This document shows positions 24,171-36,601 of a stretch of 64,000 nt of DNA, piece after piece. The notes under the pieces were generated by a model. That model was not told where the DNA came from and searched no databases. It saw only the letters and a program-made list of their open reading frames with translations. Position numbers and translations under genes: made by a program. Location of the stretch: positions 1,091,548 to 1,155,547 of the forward strand of contig JADCRB010000066.1 of assembly GCA_021464245.1 (NCBI GenBank). Direction: 5' to 3'. The DNA is from Carallia brachiata (taxonomy: Eukaryota > Streptophyta > Magnoliopsida > Malpighiales > Rhizophoraceae). The stretch's first letter is position 1. Every line of letters begins with the position of its first letter.

Positions 24171-24542
24171 ATTTGAGATCGATATTATCTACAGAGAATT
24201 TGGAGAAAAACATCGAAAGTTTCAGAGTTGGAATTATCAAACAAGAAAAAAGCTAGAGAAACTTGAATCATCGAATATTACTCAAGAACTAAATAAATAT
24301 TTCAATCATATTAGAGCGCTGAAAGCCTAAACCCCATGCGCAAGAAAACAAACAAACTAGAATTTCAGTAAGCACAAAGGGCATCAAATTTTGCTGGAGT
24401 AAAGATCCATCGCATAAAAGTGACGTTATATCTTAGTGGATCTCACAAAAAAAGGATGAAAAGCAACAACCTTTACAAAGAGAATTCCAATCAAGTTACA
24501 AGATCAACCCGCATAACAAAACCCTAAAATTAATTTGCTGAA
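24171..24542 (-). other. 5' flank of kelch copy B
   Basis: Probable 5' UTR and promoter of kelch copy B. It includes about 115 bp (24385-24500) missing from copy A. It ends at the terminal inverted repeat of the element at 24543. Confidence 0.45.
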
Positions 24543-26264
24543 AGGAAATAAGTCTTATTTTAGGTCAATAATTTTTTAATTTAATAAATTTAGGTCACTA
24601 ATTTTAAAAAATTTAATCTAAGTCACTTTCGTCAATAAAAATTTACAAGTAGGTCAGTAATAATGTTTCCGCCAAAAGTTTCATTATTTAATAATGTGCA
24701 AGACGACGTGGCACTGTAAGTAAGTTTATTTTGGCGGAAAAAAATTTTCTCTCTTCATGGCTGTGCTTTTTTTTTTGTGTGTGTCTGAGGTAGACCAAAC
24801 CTTTCTCTTTCAGTCTTTCCTCTTCCTTCTGTTCTCTCCCATCTGATTGACGAACCACCTCAGACCTCTCTCTTGTGTACCAATTTATGGAAGAACTTTA
24901 CACCAATCCTTTGTCATTATCCAGAGAGAACGTATCACATCAGAAGGAAGCTAATTGTGCATATTTAAGACAAATGAAAATAACATGTTTTGGGGAAGAA
25001 GCACATGCACAGATCTGACCCAAAACCCAAAAAAAAAAAACAGAGAGAGAGAAAAAAAAAAGAAAAGAAAAAAGGAAAACATAATGAAGACATGATTACA
25101 ATTCCTCGTCGTCTCCGCCTCTATCAATATCCTCATCGTCTTCCTTGTCTAATTGGGTCTGCATGTTCATGTTCTACCTAGAGCGTACACCAATGCTTCC
25201 CCATTCGAATTTTGAATTTTTGTTTCATTTTACAGGTTTGAAAAAAACTTCGCTGGAAAAACTCAGAAAAAGGGGTGGTTGGGGGGGGGGGGAGAGAGAG
25301 AAGGTAGATTCAGTAACAGAGCAAAGAAAGTCCAAGTGTTCAAAGTCTGTTCTTCAAATTTCTTTACAAAACAAAAAGGAAAAAAAATCAGATTCTAGGA
25401 ATTGGGAATAAAAAGAAAAGGCTAGAGAAGATTTGTATTGTAATTCTCAGAAAAAGAGGGGGAAACAGGAGAAAGAAATCAAAAAATAAATGATCTTCAA
25501 CATCAAAATTGATTTTTATTTTGTGAATAATGGGAAAATTAATGGGAAAAAATGTATATTAGAGACTATGGGTAGCTTAATCGGTGAAATGGAGAATTGG
25601 GTGTGTTTGATGAGAGTCAAAAAGAGAGAAAGGTTTGGATCACAGCAAAGTTTTTGGCAAATTTTACGAATACAACCCACTGTCTATAGATTAATCACAT
25701 AAACAGCTAGATTTTTAAAAAAAAAAATTATATGAAAAGCTCCATTAATTTATAGGATTTCTTCAAAAACAAAACACATTAACGCAATATTCTTATCTGT
25801 TTTCTAGGCTTAGAGCGAGAGGGCGAGAGAGGATTTCTTCTTCAATCAAATGGGAGAGAGAAGAGAAGGAAGAAGGGAGAGTAAGGTTTGGTCCACTTCA
25901 GACAAAGAAAAATACAGTAACGAAGAGAAAGAAAATTTTTTATCCACAATAACAAATAATCTGACTCATAATGCCACATACTTTCAATAAAAATATAATT
26001 ACTGACTTATATGTAAATTTTTAGAGGACAGTTTGGCTGTCCAACAAATAGTGTTCAAAAAATTATTTTGATAGTAATAATATAATAATTTTTAATAATA
26101 AGACACATATTTTAAGTAACAAAAAATTTAATAATAAAATTTTGTTGTTAAAAATTAAATATTTATTATTTTTTTGTATATTTTATTAAATTATTATTTA
26201 TCAGACGCTGCAACTTTATCCTTATTTTTATTGGCAAAAATGAGCTGAAATAAGACTTATTCCC
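24543..26264. mobile_element. Non-autonomous element with very long TIRs
   Basis: The left end reads GGAAATAAGTCTTATTTTAG and the reverse complement of the right end reads GGGAATAAGTCTTATTTCAG. The inverted similarity reaches far inside. Left 24770-24860 (GTCTGAGGTAGACCAAACC, then CTTCCTTCTGTTCTCTCCCATC) mirrors right 25830-25915. Inner TIR sections share a WATTACTGACYTAYWTGTAAATTT-type block. The right arm has an extra AT-rich insertion at about 26030-26225. The centre (24870-25820) contains purine-rich tracts and a G-run at about 25278-25291, with no recognisable transposase. It resembles a Mutator-like or foldback non-autonomous element. No target-site duplication was evident. Confidence 0.65.
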
Positions 26265-28500
26265 TCAAACTCCAGACCACCCAATCGAGAAAAAATAACA
26301 AAAGATACGTCCAATCTAGAATCTAGCCAAACCCCAATAACCAAAAGGGCCAAAAACACTAAAGAAAGTTCATCTGACTCAACAATCTGGAATCCAACAA
26401 AAGCAAATCAAACAAATAAGCACCCATAAAAAAATTTTTAGAAAAAAAACATTATAACCTTTTCAAATGATATCTAGCCTACGTTTTATTCTATTGGTGC
26501 TTTCTTCATCAGATAATTGTGACTGTTCGTTTTCAAAAATACCTGATAATTTTTGTGGATGTCTAGGCTTGGAGCCAATGGTATTCATAGCAGCACGGTT
26601 GAGTCTTTGTCGCCCTTGAAGTGTTTCAAACTGTGATAATTGCACCACCAAGGCGTTTGTCTGAGAACATAGATCCACCTTGGAGAATTAGTTGCTACCA
26701 TCAATTCACTTTGTCTTCGAACTTTGTTGTAGCATGTTCCTAGCCAATGACTAGTGGTGGCAGTGGAGCTGACTCAAATTTATGATCATTTTATTTTTTT
26801 AAGCCATTTTATCATTTTATGTATGTGAGGGCATTTTGGACACTATAAACTATTATAATAACATCTTTGTAGTAAAATCTAACTCTTTCTAACAGTCACT
26901 TCACTAGTATGCTTTTTGTTATTGTACAAACAGTTTAACATATTTTTAATAATTTAAAATACATTAATATGTTGTTTGTATTAAATGCAAAGGTTAAAGT
27001 ATATGGATTGAGAAAGTGGAAAACTGAGAGATGGAAAAAGTTAATTTTTATGTATATTTTTTATATGTTTGTTGTATATTAATTTTAATAATTTTATACA
27101 TTATAAAATTTTAAAAATATATATATATAACTTATGAATATTACAGATAAAATTCATATGCAACAAATTTAAAAACAATGTTTACAATACTTAGGGTGTG
27201 TTTGTTTCATATAAAACATTTTATAGGAAAAAAATTTTACAAATTTTTCGGCATTTGTTTCACGAAAAATATTTTATATAAGCAAAATTTAGGGAAAATT
27301 TTTAGATTTTCAAATAAAATAACTTCTCTTTTTGCAGAGCTGAAGTTATTTTCAGAAAAAATACAAACTGTACTATAAGTAAGTGACAAAGGAAAATCAT
27401 TATTTTCACTGCAAATATTTTTTTCTACAAATATTTTACAAATGTAAATTATTTTACAGTAAACAAACGGACTCTTAATTTAATTCACATTCAACCTATC
27501 TTTCTCAGTCAATTGACCTTTTCTCAAATGCAAATTATAGTGTATCAGATGTAATTCTTCCTCACGGTGTACACCTCAGCTATATCATTACAATGGACTT
27601 TCCACTCATTCGGAAGTTTTAAAGTCGGCTAATTCTACGCCCAGCCTGTCCAATTTCGGATGGCCTTTTTGTGGTCCAAAAAATAGCTTGGATAAGGCCT
27701 CGACGGTGGTTTTTTCAGACCGCTTCGTGTTCAAACTTTTAGACAACCCACTAATGACATTAGAACAGTTTAATAAAAAAATAAAAATAAAAATAAAAAT
27801 AAAAAAATGAAAAGTAATGATAATTATCTTAACTAAATATCATGATTAAACATTCTAAATATAATTAAAAGGAAATAGACGAAATTTTTAAAGAATTATT
27901 AAAACTATTTAATTTAATTTAATTTTCTTTTTTTAAATACATTTTGTATAACTCATTAAATTAACTGAAGGTGAATAACATTATTTCCTTTTTAAAAAGA
28001 AAAGAATTAGGTAACCCACCGACAGCTTTACCTTACATAGACACTTCAGATAAAATAATCGTGTCATATGTCTGTCAGCAACTTCAAAGCGTTATAGTTC
28101 TATATGGTCTAAAAAAAAGGGGAAAAACAGAGAAACGAAATTAGGTACCAGGTAAGCTAAAAGTAAAACTAGGTTGTATGTACCTGTTATATACAAACAC
28201 ATAAAAACAGCGGTATGTGTTCGCATAAAAATTTTTTGCTCGCACCACACTGTCCACTTATTTAATCGTCAAGAGAACAATGAAGCAGATCACTTTTATA
28301 ATCTGATGAACTAAGATTGGCCCAGAACAAACTTAGAGCCTTCAGACAGTTTGGATTTAAGTTCAATGAACTAAATGAAGGGCCTCCTGCAGCCCAATGC
28401 AACTCCTCCGCGTCCTCTCTTTTTTGTCTTGTTTCCCACATTCACACGAGTATGATTTTTCTTAATCTATTGGTGGTACTTTGAGTGACAGTGCTTTTCT
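26265..28500. other. Unit 1 left flank, no gene
   Basis: AT-rich repeat DNA conserved in all three units. It includes CTAATTCTACGCCCAGCC near 27630, followed by short A-rich simple tracts near 27775-27810. No coding potential seen. Confidence 0.5.
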
Positions 28501-28516
28501 GGGACGAAGATAACAC

Positions 28517-28660
28517 ATGCTTAAATTTCGTCATGTGTTACAGGAAGACAATTCATGTGTGAATTTCTTTGCCAAGTTTGTTGCTCTTGATCTAGACTCG
28601 ATGATTATGGTAGAGGTTTCTCCCCAAATCAGTACTATTAGAATCAGATCGGGACCAATT
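28517..28660 (+). pseudogene. LINE RNase-H remnant, unit 1
   Basis: It reads FRHVLQEDNSCVNFFAKFVA then LDLDSMIMVEVSPQIS. This matches the pattern of the C-terminal RNase H of plant non-LTR elements (H-V-x-x-E-x-N-x-C-A-D-x-L-A-K ... P-P). No RT is nearby. It is present at the same place in units 2 and 3. Confidence 0.6.
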
Positions 28661-28699
28661 AATTTCAACAAGAAAAACTACAAATCAACCCAACATTTG

Positions 28700-29540
28700 A
28701 TCGGATCCAGCCTCTGAAATTACGAATTCTAAAAAAGAAAAAGCATATTTCTGGACAAAAATGTTTGACTTTTGTGCCTAATTGTAACAAAATTTTTATT
28801 TTTACAACTACATTGATACTTTGTGAAACAAGAAAATAAAAAAAAAAATTTTGTATCACATTTATCAATGTGGCTGTTAAAAATGAAATTTTGTTGCAAT
28901 TTGCCACAACAATCAAGTAAAAATTCGGACAAATTTATTTGGAAACATAACCGACACCCTTCTGAAAATTGGTCCAAAAAACTATGGAAATGGCCCATTT
29001 GACGGTGTAGTGTTGAAGCAATCGCAGGTTTTCCGTTTTGCAAAGTTTAGCAGGAGGTTGGAAGACAGCATCGAACCGAAGACATTTTTTCGAGTCCTCC
29101 TAATGCCATTTCGGCCAAATGATGATAGCAAAGTTTATGTTGTTTCTTCATCTTTTTAGCTAAAATCGTTGATCATCTCTTGGAAAAAATTATTCATCTC
29201 ATATACTTATTTACATTCTAGAAGAAACTGTATGAAATAATATATGACATTATATTTTATCCTTACAACTCTTTTAATTTAATATTTTTCTTATATTTTG
29301 CACCAATAAGCTATAATTCAGAAGTACTAGAATTATTTCTAAAAATTAGCTCTAAAATTAAAATTCTCAAATTCAAGTTTCAGTCGTAGTCAATTAAATT
29401 ATCACCAAATCTGATCACGAGACGAGGAAAATAATTGGCAACATCCTCTAGGCATTCCATCCTGCACAGATTGGGACTAGCCTGCCACCAAAAACAATCC
29501 GCGTAATGAAGGAAAAATGATATGGGGAACAAGACTTGTC
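28700..29540. other. Unit 1 distal 5' region of ANK1
   Basis: Conserved non-coding DNA in the three units. The short phrase SRRLEDSIEPKTFFRV can be read at 29047-29095 and recurs in unit 3 as SRRLEESIELTTFFRV. It is probably an old repeat fragment, not an exon. Confidence 0.4.
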
Positions 29541-29541
29541 A

Positions 29542-29618
29542 TTGACATTGACCTAAAAATAAAGTCTACGAAAGGTGCTAGAAAACGGAAAGCTAGCTTC
29601 CAAGCAGTGACTGTGACG
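29542..29618 (+). promoter_or_regulatory. Tandem W-box and TGACG motif cluster upstream of ANK1
   Basis: TTGACATTGACC (29542-29553) contains two WRKY-core TTGAC motifs. TGACG at 29614-29618 is an as-1/TGA-factor core. Both are kept in units 2 and 3 about 1 kb upstream of the ATG. Such motifs mark salicylate and defence-responsive promoters in general; binding here is inference. Confidence 0.4.
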
Positions 29619-30467
29619 ACGGCCCAAGAATGATTGTCCGGTCTTTGAAGCCTTGAAGTTCTTGATCACCACCACGTCACCTTACAACTAAGTAAAGAAG
29701 CAATCCTTGTCCCCTCCCTTTCAATGGAAATGATAATCAAGTTTAAGAAGCTTCTTGTTGATTACATCACTACATTGACAGTATTAATTCAGTTTTTGTG
29801 CAATTTTGACTGACATATGAAAGAGCCAGTTGGTAATAACTTTAAGTTGCATAACAATTTAAAAAAAAATGTTGATGTGGTGAATTATATTTTCTTAATT
29901 AGTATTCTAAATAAAATAATATATTAATAATTTTTATATTAAAACTGTTAATATTTTTAATAAAAAATAATAATTTTTAATTTTTATTATAAAAATTATT
30001 AATTTTATTACATTTAAAACACCAATTAAAAAATCAAAATTCAACATATGTGTTAATACTCATTTGGGAAAACATTAATAAGACTGCATGGATATAAACA
30101 TTATTCGCCCATTTTTGGCCAGACCCCGGGAGGGGAAGAATATAAGGTTTAAGGCAGTTGACATCCACACATTCACGTGAAATGTAAACTTATTTGAAAA
30201 ATGGTTTTAGACTTTTTTCTCCGAGGACAAAGGCAAGGAGACAACGTGCATAATCCCAGCCCACGTCACAGAAGATAAACTCAACTTCTCAAGAACATTG
30301 CTTCCTCAATGTGAAAATAAGACATTAATTAGAAGAAGTGAGTTTCCTTGAAGCTACGAGGCAATGAGCAAATGGGGTCCCCCTGAATTTGCAAAGAAAT
30401 TGTTGGTGAATCCGTGTGAAAACTGTGGAGAAAGATAAGCAAGTAAGAATCAAGAAGAACAATGAAA

Positions 30468-30476
30468 CTATAATAA
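30468..30476 (+). promoter_or_regulatory. Putative TATA box of ANK1
   Basis: CTATAATAA lies about 118 bases before the ATG. The same CTATAATAAT is present in ANK2 (41301), but ANK3 has CTAAAATAAT. The placement fits a 5' UTR of roughly 80-90 bases. Confidence 0.4.
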
Positions 30477-30586
30477 TCAGACCACTCACAAAGGGAAATT
30501 CCATCTCTCATTCACTTTCACATTTTTCGAAGCGTTGTACAAAGTATACTTCTTTAGGATCTTGAAGCCTGCAAAAGGATAAGGAC

Positions 30587-33109
30587 ATGGAGCCAGGACT
30601 TTTTGATGCAATTATGGAGAATGACACCACCACATTTCTCAACATGGTTGGAGAAAACAACGGAATGCTTGAGCAAAGAACAGCTGTGACATCAGACACA
30701 GTGTTGCACCTTGCTTCAAGGTTTGGACACCTTGAATTGGTGAAAGAAATCATCCGATTGTGTCCTGAAATGGTTGCCGCTGGGAACAAAAAGATGGACA
30801 CCCCACTTCATGAAGCCTGTCGCCAAGGGAATTCGAAGGTGTTAACTCTGCTCTTAGTGGCGAATCCGAGGTCTGCCTGTAAGCTGAATTCTGAGAACCA
30901 GAGTGTGCTTTTTGTGGCTTGCAGTTATGGATATCTTGATGTGGTGAAGCTACTTTTGAAACTTCCTGAATTGGTAAAATTGGACGAAGATCGATTTGAC
31001 CAAACCTGCGTTCATGTTGCAGCATCCCAAGGTCACACAGGTAGGCTGCTTATTTCATTGTATTCATAACTTGTATTTTACTTGCGACAACAAACAACAA
31101 CAACAAAGCTTTAATCCAAAATTTAATTAAGGTCAGTTATATAAATTTTTTCTCGTCATTTTGTTCAATTATCAAACTAATTTGGGGCGAGATCCAATTG
31201 TTCTAGATTCTTTTTTGACAATAGAACTGATGTGCAGGTTTGGTTAAAGAGTTGCTTACCGTATTCCCAAGCTTCACTCAAAAGTTTGACAGAAGAGGAA
31301 ATTCACCCTTGCACTATGCTTGTGTTGAAGGGTACCAAGACATAACCCAGCTGCTTTTAGACCATGATGCAGGTGTTGCTCTGCACTATAATTACAACGG
31401 CTACACGCCACTGCACGTGGCTGTGATTCATGGAAAATCATCAATCCTTGTAGAATTTTTGCTGAAGGCTCCATCCTCTTATCAGCAGCTCACAAAAGAC
31501 GGGGAGACAGTCATTCACCTGGCTGTAAAACATAGACAACACCAAGCCTTCTTATTCTTAGCCCAGAAATTCAATATAGCTGATCTCTTAAATTGTCAAG
31601 ACCGACATGGTAACAGCATCTTGCATCTTGCAGTTAACGAAAGACAATATGAGGTAAGAAATTAAGTGAGTCTTTTCGTTGCGATGCTGCAAATCCAACA
31701 TGACATGTTATCCTTATAAATTTGCCAGATTATTTTGATTTTTACGAGGTTCCTAATTGTAATGCGTTTCACTTGATCAACAAGAGATCCGCATGAAACA
31801 GGAACAATACTGCCGATCCCCATGATTCTTGTCACTTGAATTGTCAAGTTTTGTCTTGGATACTGTTAAGCATCTGCAAGTATTCACTTAAACTGTTTGT
31901 GTTTTGCTTCAGATTGCAGAGCACTTGATCAAGAAAACAGCTTTGAAGGTTAATGCTAGGAACATAGAGAGGCTCACAGCACTAGATATACTTGACAAGG
32001 ATGAAGACAGTGAAGAAAGCCGGTCTCTCAAGGCATTGCTAATAGGAGCAGGTGGCAAAAGGAGCACTGAAGGATCATCAGACATTGCAGAAAGACTGAG
32101 AACCACTTCCCAACCAGTGGCAAGCACAAGAAGAACACTGCATCATCAAAAGCTTATAGAACCTTTCAGTTCTTTACCTCCCAGTTCTTCATGGACAAGC
32201 TTCAGCTCTACAAGTGCACAGAGCTCACCAAGCAGCGGTAACATTTCATCACCTCAAAACCAAGCAACAGAAAGAAATAAGAAGGAAATATCACTGCCGT
32301 GGAGCTTATATTCTCATCATTCTCCAGACAGTTTAAAAATCTTGAGACCTCCTATACCTGGCACAAGAAGGAACAAGAAGATGTCGACAGAACAATGTCA
32401 AAATGTGGAAATTGAAAGAGCTAAAGCAGATCCTTTTGCCCCAATAGATATGCAACAATACAACCATCTTAGTGAACCAAAACTGGAAGGAGCACCTGAG
32501 CTTTGCATTCACCGCCAGAAGAAGCTTCGTGATGTACACACAGAGGCAATGCAGAATGCGCGGAACACCGTCACTCTGGTTGCTATTTTGATTGCAACAG
32601 TGACCTTTGCTGCAGGTATTAGTCCTCCTGGTGGTGTCTACCAGGAAGGAGTATTGAAAGGGAAAGCAATGGCAGGCAGAACTATAGCTTTCAAAGTTTT
32701 TGCACTAAGCAACAATGTTGCATTATTTACATCTCTTTCTATTGTCATTGTTCTTGTCAGTATCATCCCTTTCAGAAGAAAACCACAGATGAACATCCTT
32801 ATGATTGCTCACAAGGCCATGTGGGTAGCAGTGTCATTCATGGTAACAAGTTATGTTGCTGCCACATGGGTGATCATGCCACACGGTAAAGGGTCAGATT
32901 GGATACTTGTGTCATTAACAGCAGTTGGTGGTAGCACATTTGGAATGGTCTTCATTGGTCTAAGTATGATGTTAGCCAGACATTGGCAGCGGAAAAACAA
33001 GTGGCGGAAATCGAGGAAAGGAATGAGAGAGGAAGAGGGAAACCAGGAAACAGAAAGCCAGGATTCAGATTTTGAGAGCTCCTTCCAGCAAGGCTATCAC
33101 TCATACTGA
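30587..33109 (+). CDS. ANK1: ankyrin repeat protein with C-terminal PGG membrane domain
   Basis: Three exons: 30587-31040, 31238-31653 and 31913-33109 (intron phases 1 and 0, GT-AG), 688 residues. The start [12 protein letters not shown] is supported by conservation in ANK2-4. Ankyrin repeats run from about 38 to 320, with motif starts TVLHLA, TPLHEA, SVLFVA, TCVHVA, SPLHYA, TPLHVA, TVIHLA and SILHLA, and a last degenerate TALDIL. A Ser/Pro/Gln-rich cytosolic linker (about 325-500) leads into the PGG domain, with PPGG at 528-531. Four membrane helices are predicted near 510-525, 559-576, 592-612 and 621-645. A short charged tail ends GYHSY. The family (ACD6/ITN1-like ANK-TM proteins) acts at cellular membranes in salicylate, ROS and stress signalling; the exact role here is unknown. 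It is intact and nearly identical to ANK2 (about 24 differences in 398 residues of exon 3). Confidence 0.93.
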
Positions 33110-35264
33110 TTGTACCCAATTAGAGCTCACTCTCTTTGTGAGCAGAAATGTGCTTCATTCACCGCCTGTATATATGTACAACCATCATGAAGGATTTATA
33201 TATAATTCTTTTCTCTCAAATTGTAGCTTAAATTTACTAACATGCATGCCTGTGTTGAGTATATATGCAAAGAGCAAAAAGAGTAAATCAGAAGCAATTA
33301 TAGGAAAACAAGTTTCCAGTCAGAATTCAAAAGAGAATGAAATACTAACAAAAAATTTCCAGCAGACCAGGAAATGACATCAACTCATTATTTTTCATGA
33401 AATTGCTCCCAAATCGAAATCCCACATAGGCCTGCAGTTTGCACATTTGGACTTTCGATGCTATATCCAATCCATAAACACCTCCTGCATTTGTTCCTTG
33501 TCATCTTAGCAATCATGAGCATCAAATGTCAAATGCCTATCGTCTTCAAAATCATCCTGACATGTGTCATTCCTACAAGAGGAATAAAGTACATATAACA
33601 GTTATATTTGTAGGAGGAGCCTTGGGAGTGGCCATAATAGCATAATTCCTTTGAACATACAAGATGCAGGAAAACTAAAACACAGACCAATGAAGCATTG
33701 GGAAAAAAAATTAGTAATACGAAAACTATGATTCAAAGTCCAATGGCCCGAATCAGAATGGAATGTTTTCATTGGTGAAACAAAACGTGTGAAGCAAATA
33801 GGCTGTTTACTAGGCTCGAATTTGTGATCTCCAGGTGAGGACTAACCTTATAAATCCAAAACAAAAAACAAAAAAAACTGTAAATCCAATATGATGAGAA
33901 AACTCAATCTGATACATTAAAGCATAACACCAAGCACAGATTAAATTTCCCACAGAATGAAGACATGTAAGTGAAGCAAAATAAAGCAAACCAAGCAGGA
34001 TATCGAGAATCCCAAAATTTGATAGTCAGATTACAAGATCATGATGATATATGTTCAGGAAAGAATTTGTTGACCTGTACCAGCAATTCAAGTACAAAAC
34101 CTGTACATAATAACAGGCTCAAATTCTTGTATTCTATCTATCCTAGAATAATACGTAGGGAAGTTTCTTCAGAAGATAAAAGGATGCCATACCAATTTTC
34201 ACCATGAGCCACCACCACAGTTTCATGTCCCTCCTCTAAATTCCATCTTTTTCTGAACGAGGGACAACAGCACCAGCCCTTGTTGAGGTCTTTAACCCCA
34301 TGGAAACGAAGACCTTACTGGAACGAAGACCTTATTACTTATTATAAGTAGGCACACACCCCATTAAAAAGAAGCGAAAAAAATTTAAGACAAAATACAG
34401 GACTTCCATGTAGTTCTCCATAGATTCGCACGGAAAATTGCGTGGTTATCGAACTGAGGTAGAATATCTACATTAAACCGGCGAAGAAACAGACCTGTAT
34501 ATGTTTAGACTACTAAGACTTGAACCCGTCACCTCCTCATAAACCCAAGTCTTTTCCACCAAACCGTCCAAACAGCACACAATTGTACAGGTACATTATC
34601 TTGACGATGTGAAAAAGGAAAAAATTTTGTTGACTCAACCGTAACGAATACTTAACGAAAAGTGTTAAAAAAAAACTAAAATGATATTATTTAAAATAAT
34701 AATTTATTAGTAATTTAATAAATTTTTTTTATGTTGACATAAATTTAAATCATAATGTTAATGTCTGCCTCCATAATTGGGGAGTATAACTCATGATGCA
34801 GTATTATAAATTTAAAATTTGTTAATACTGTGATTAAATATGAAGAATATCTCTCAATTTCAATAATATTCGGGTGAAGATCTTGTCCTATAAATTAGGT
34901 TGAATTGAGCAATTAAATGAGAGTTACTCATATTTCAACATATAAATATGAGGAATAACACAACTAAGGTACATATTTTTTTTCTTGATTAAAAAAATTA
35001 ACAAGTCAAAATTAATTAATTAGAATTTTCTCTTTTTATTTAATAATGAGGTAAAATTATTTAAAAAAAACCTTTATTGTTATTTGTGTCCGGTCATCTA
35101 CACTCATTTCCTAGCGCTATATTAGAAAAATATAAAAAGTTGCGGTATGATGTTGTCATCCACGTTGGAGTCAAAAGGTTCATGTAAAAACTGAAAGAAA
35201 TTCCTTAATATTTATATTTATATACTTGTCGCTTGACACCAAAAATTGGGATGAACTGACGGGG
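33110..35264. other. ANK1 downstream region
   Basis: The 3' UTR is followed by a degraded copy of the minus-strand gene described at 44121-44610. At 33390-33590 the equivalent exon has a stop and frameshifts. The block CAACAGCACCAGCCCTTG (34268) and its neighbours are shared with units 2 and 3. The rest is AT-rich. Confidence 0.5.
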
Positions 35265-35430
35265 ATATTTCAGCCTTGTCCTGGGACTGACAAAAAAATA
35301 GATTCTCCAGGATGAATCTACGTAAGGGGGTGCATTCATTCCCGGAAGCTGCAAATTAGTGCACATCTCGGATTATTTTCTAGACTCCACACTTATAAAC
35401 CACAATAACAGTGTGAGACCCAGTTCCAAC
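35265..35430 (+). promoter_or_regulatory. Promoter-like conserved block, unit 1
   Basis: TTGTCCTGGGACTGAC, ATTCTCCAGGATGA, GGAAGCTGCAAATTAGTGCA and then ACTCCACACTTATAAACC, which contains a TATAAA box. The same block ends units 2 and 3 and also lies 150-240 bases upstream of the ANK4 start codon. It therefore looks like the promoter of an ANK4-type gene left behind in each unit. Confidence 0.45.
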
Positions 35431-35470
35431 GACTCTAAATCAAAAGGAGCCTGTTACTTGCTCAGAGGAC

Positions 35471-35638
35471 TTAGTGGTTAAATTATAGTCATATTATAAT
35501 TAACGATTGTTTTTTGTACAATAATAATAAAAAAATATATAACGAAAAAAATAATCTTATTTTTTTGTTGCATATTTTAACATTTTAATTATACAAAAAG
35601 TACTACTGGTTATAATATGACCATAATTTGGCCACCAA
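35471..35638. mobile_element. Small MITE with 28-bp TIRs
   Basis: The left end is TTAGTGGTTAAATTATAGTC and the reverse complement of the right end is TTGGTGGCCAAATTATGGTC; both continue as ATATTATAA. It is 168 bp, AT-rich and has no ORF. A second TTTGGCCACTAA follows at 35644, so the right border could lie about 17 bases further on. Confidence 0.65.
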
Positions 35639-35800
35639 TCCGTTTGGCCACTAATAATTTCCAAAATCAAAATTAGGTTACTGATGTGTGTTTATTATTG
35701 GTAGGGTTGGTCCCTTAAAAATACTTTAGAGTTAAAGAATTTAGATTTCTATTTAGATGTTTTCGATTATTATTTTAGTAAGATGATGTAAAATTTATGA

Positions 35801-36456
35801 CATAGTTATAAAAATCGATTCGGACATTGACTCAGTCAAAAAATTAAATTAATTAGTTATTGATTCAATCAGTGGCTCATTGATTTTTAAGAAGAAGAAT
35901 ACGTTAAATAGATATACAAATTTTTCGTACAATTTAACACCATAACTGCAATTTCAAAAATCAAAAAGTAATTAATGTCAATCAAAATTTTGATAAAAGT
36001 TTTAAAAAAACTCTTTTTCAAGCGTCAATTGTAATCTACTGCTTAGTATATTAATAATTTTTAATTGTTGTTTACAGAAAATAAATAAGAACTGTAAGGA
36101 AAAATACTGTGAAACACTATTTAACATTATAAAAATATTATTTTTATTATTTACACAGTAAAAATGGTAAATAATAAATGTTATCGTGTGAACATTGTGT
36201 GATACTGTTTAATGTCTTCATAATATTACTGTTTACACAGTAAAAATATAAAAAATATATATAATTTTTATTGTATAAATACTGTGCACACTGTTTATTA
36301 TTAAAAAACATTATTTTAACTGTTTTGAGAGTAAAAAATTAAAAATTATAATTTTTTATTATTTAAATAACTTAGTTACTATTTGAGTAACTTGGTCCAG
36401 CCTATAATCTGAGTCACTAAGCTATCGGTTGGATTGAGTTAGGTTTTATAATTATG
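35801..36456. mobile_element. 656-bp hAT-like MITE with 8-bp target duplication
   Basis: The ends are CATAGTTATAAAA and, as reverse complement, CATAATTATAAAA. It is flanked by ATTTATGA (35793-35800) and ATTTAAGA (36457-36464), an 8-bp target-site duplication with one mismatch. Unit 3 shows the empty site with a single ATTTATGA followed by GAATA near 57940. Its interior carries repeated CACTGTTTA/ATTACTGTTTACACAGT words. There is no coding capacity. Confidence 0.7.
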
Positions 36457-36601
36457 ATTTAAGAGAATATTTAGAATTATTCTCATAATGTTATTGTATA
36501 GTTTATTATCTAATAAATCTCTTAATAGACTTCAAAAAATTCATTGGTAGGGGTGAGGATCTTAACATGATTGAAACTATGAAATACAGTGATAAAGAGA
36601 A

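Larger units (their letters stand above)
19066..24540. repeat. Segmental duplication, copy B
   Basis: Homologous to 1-5440 in the same orientation. It begins inside the copia RT and includes MITE, microsatellite, kelch-like gene and its 5' flank. Here the copia element continues leftwards to its LTR, whereas copy A runs out of the window, so copy A may extend as well. Confidence 0.9.

Noticed and set aside
25145..25411. 88-codon ORF inside the long-TIR element
   Set aside because: Includes a poly-G run and purine-rich low-complexity sequence; no domain.
30508..30801. Minus-strand ORFs (97, 91 and 93 codons and similar) opposite exon 1 of ANK1-3
   Set aside because: Antisense shadows of strongly coding exons, repeated only because the exons are repeated.
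31909..32127. Ser-rich minus ORF opposite the ANK linker
   Set aside because: Antisense shadow of the coding exon.
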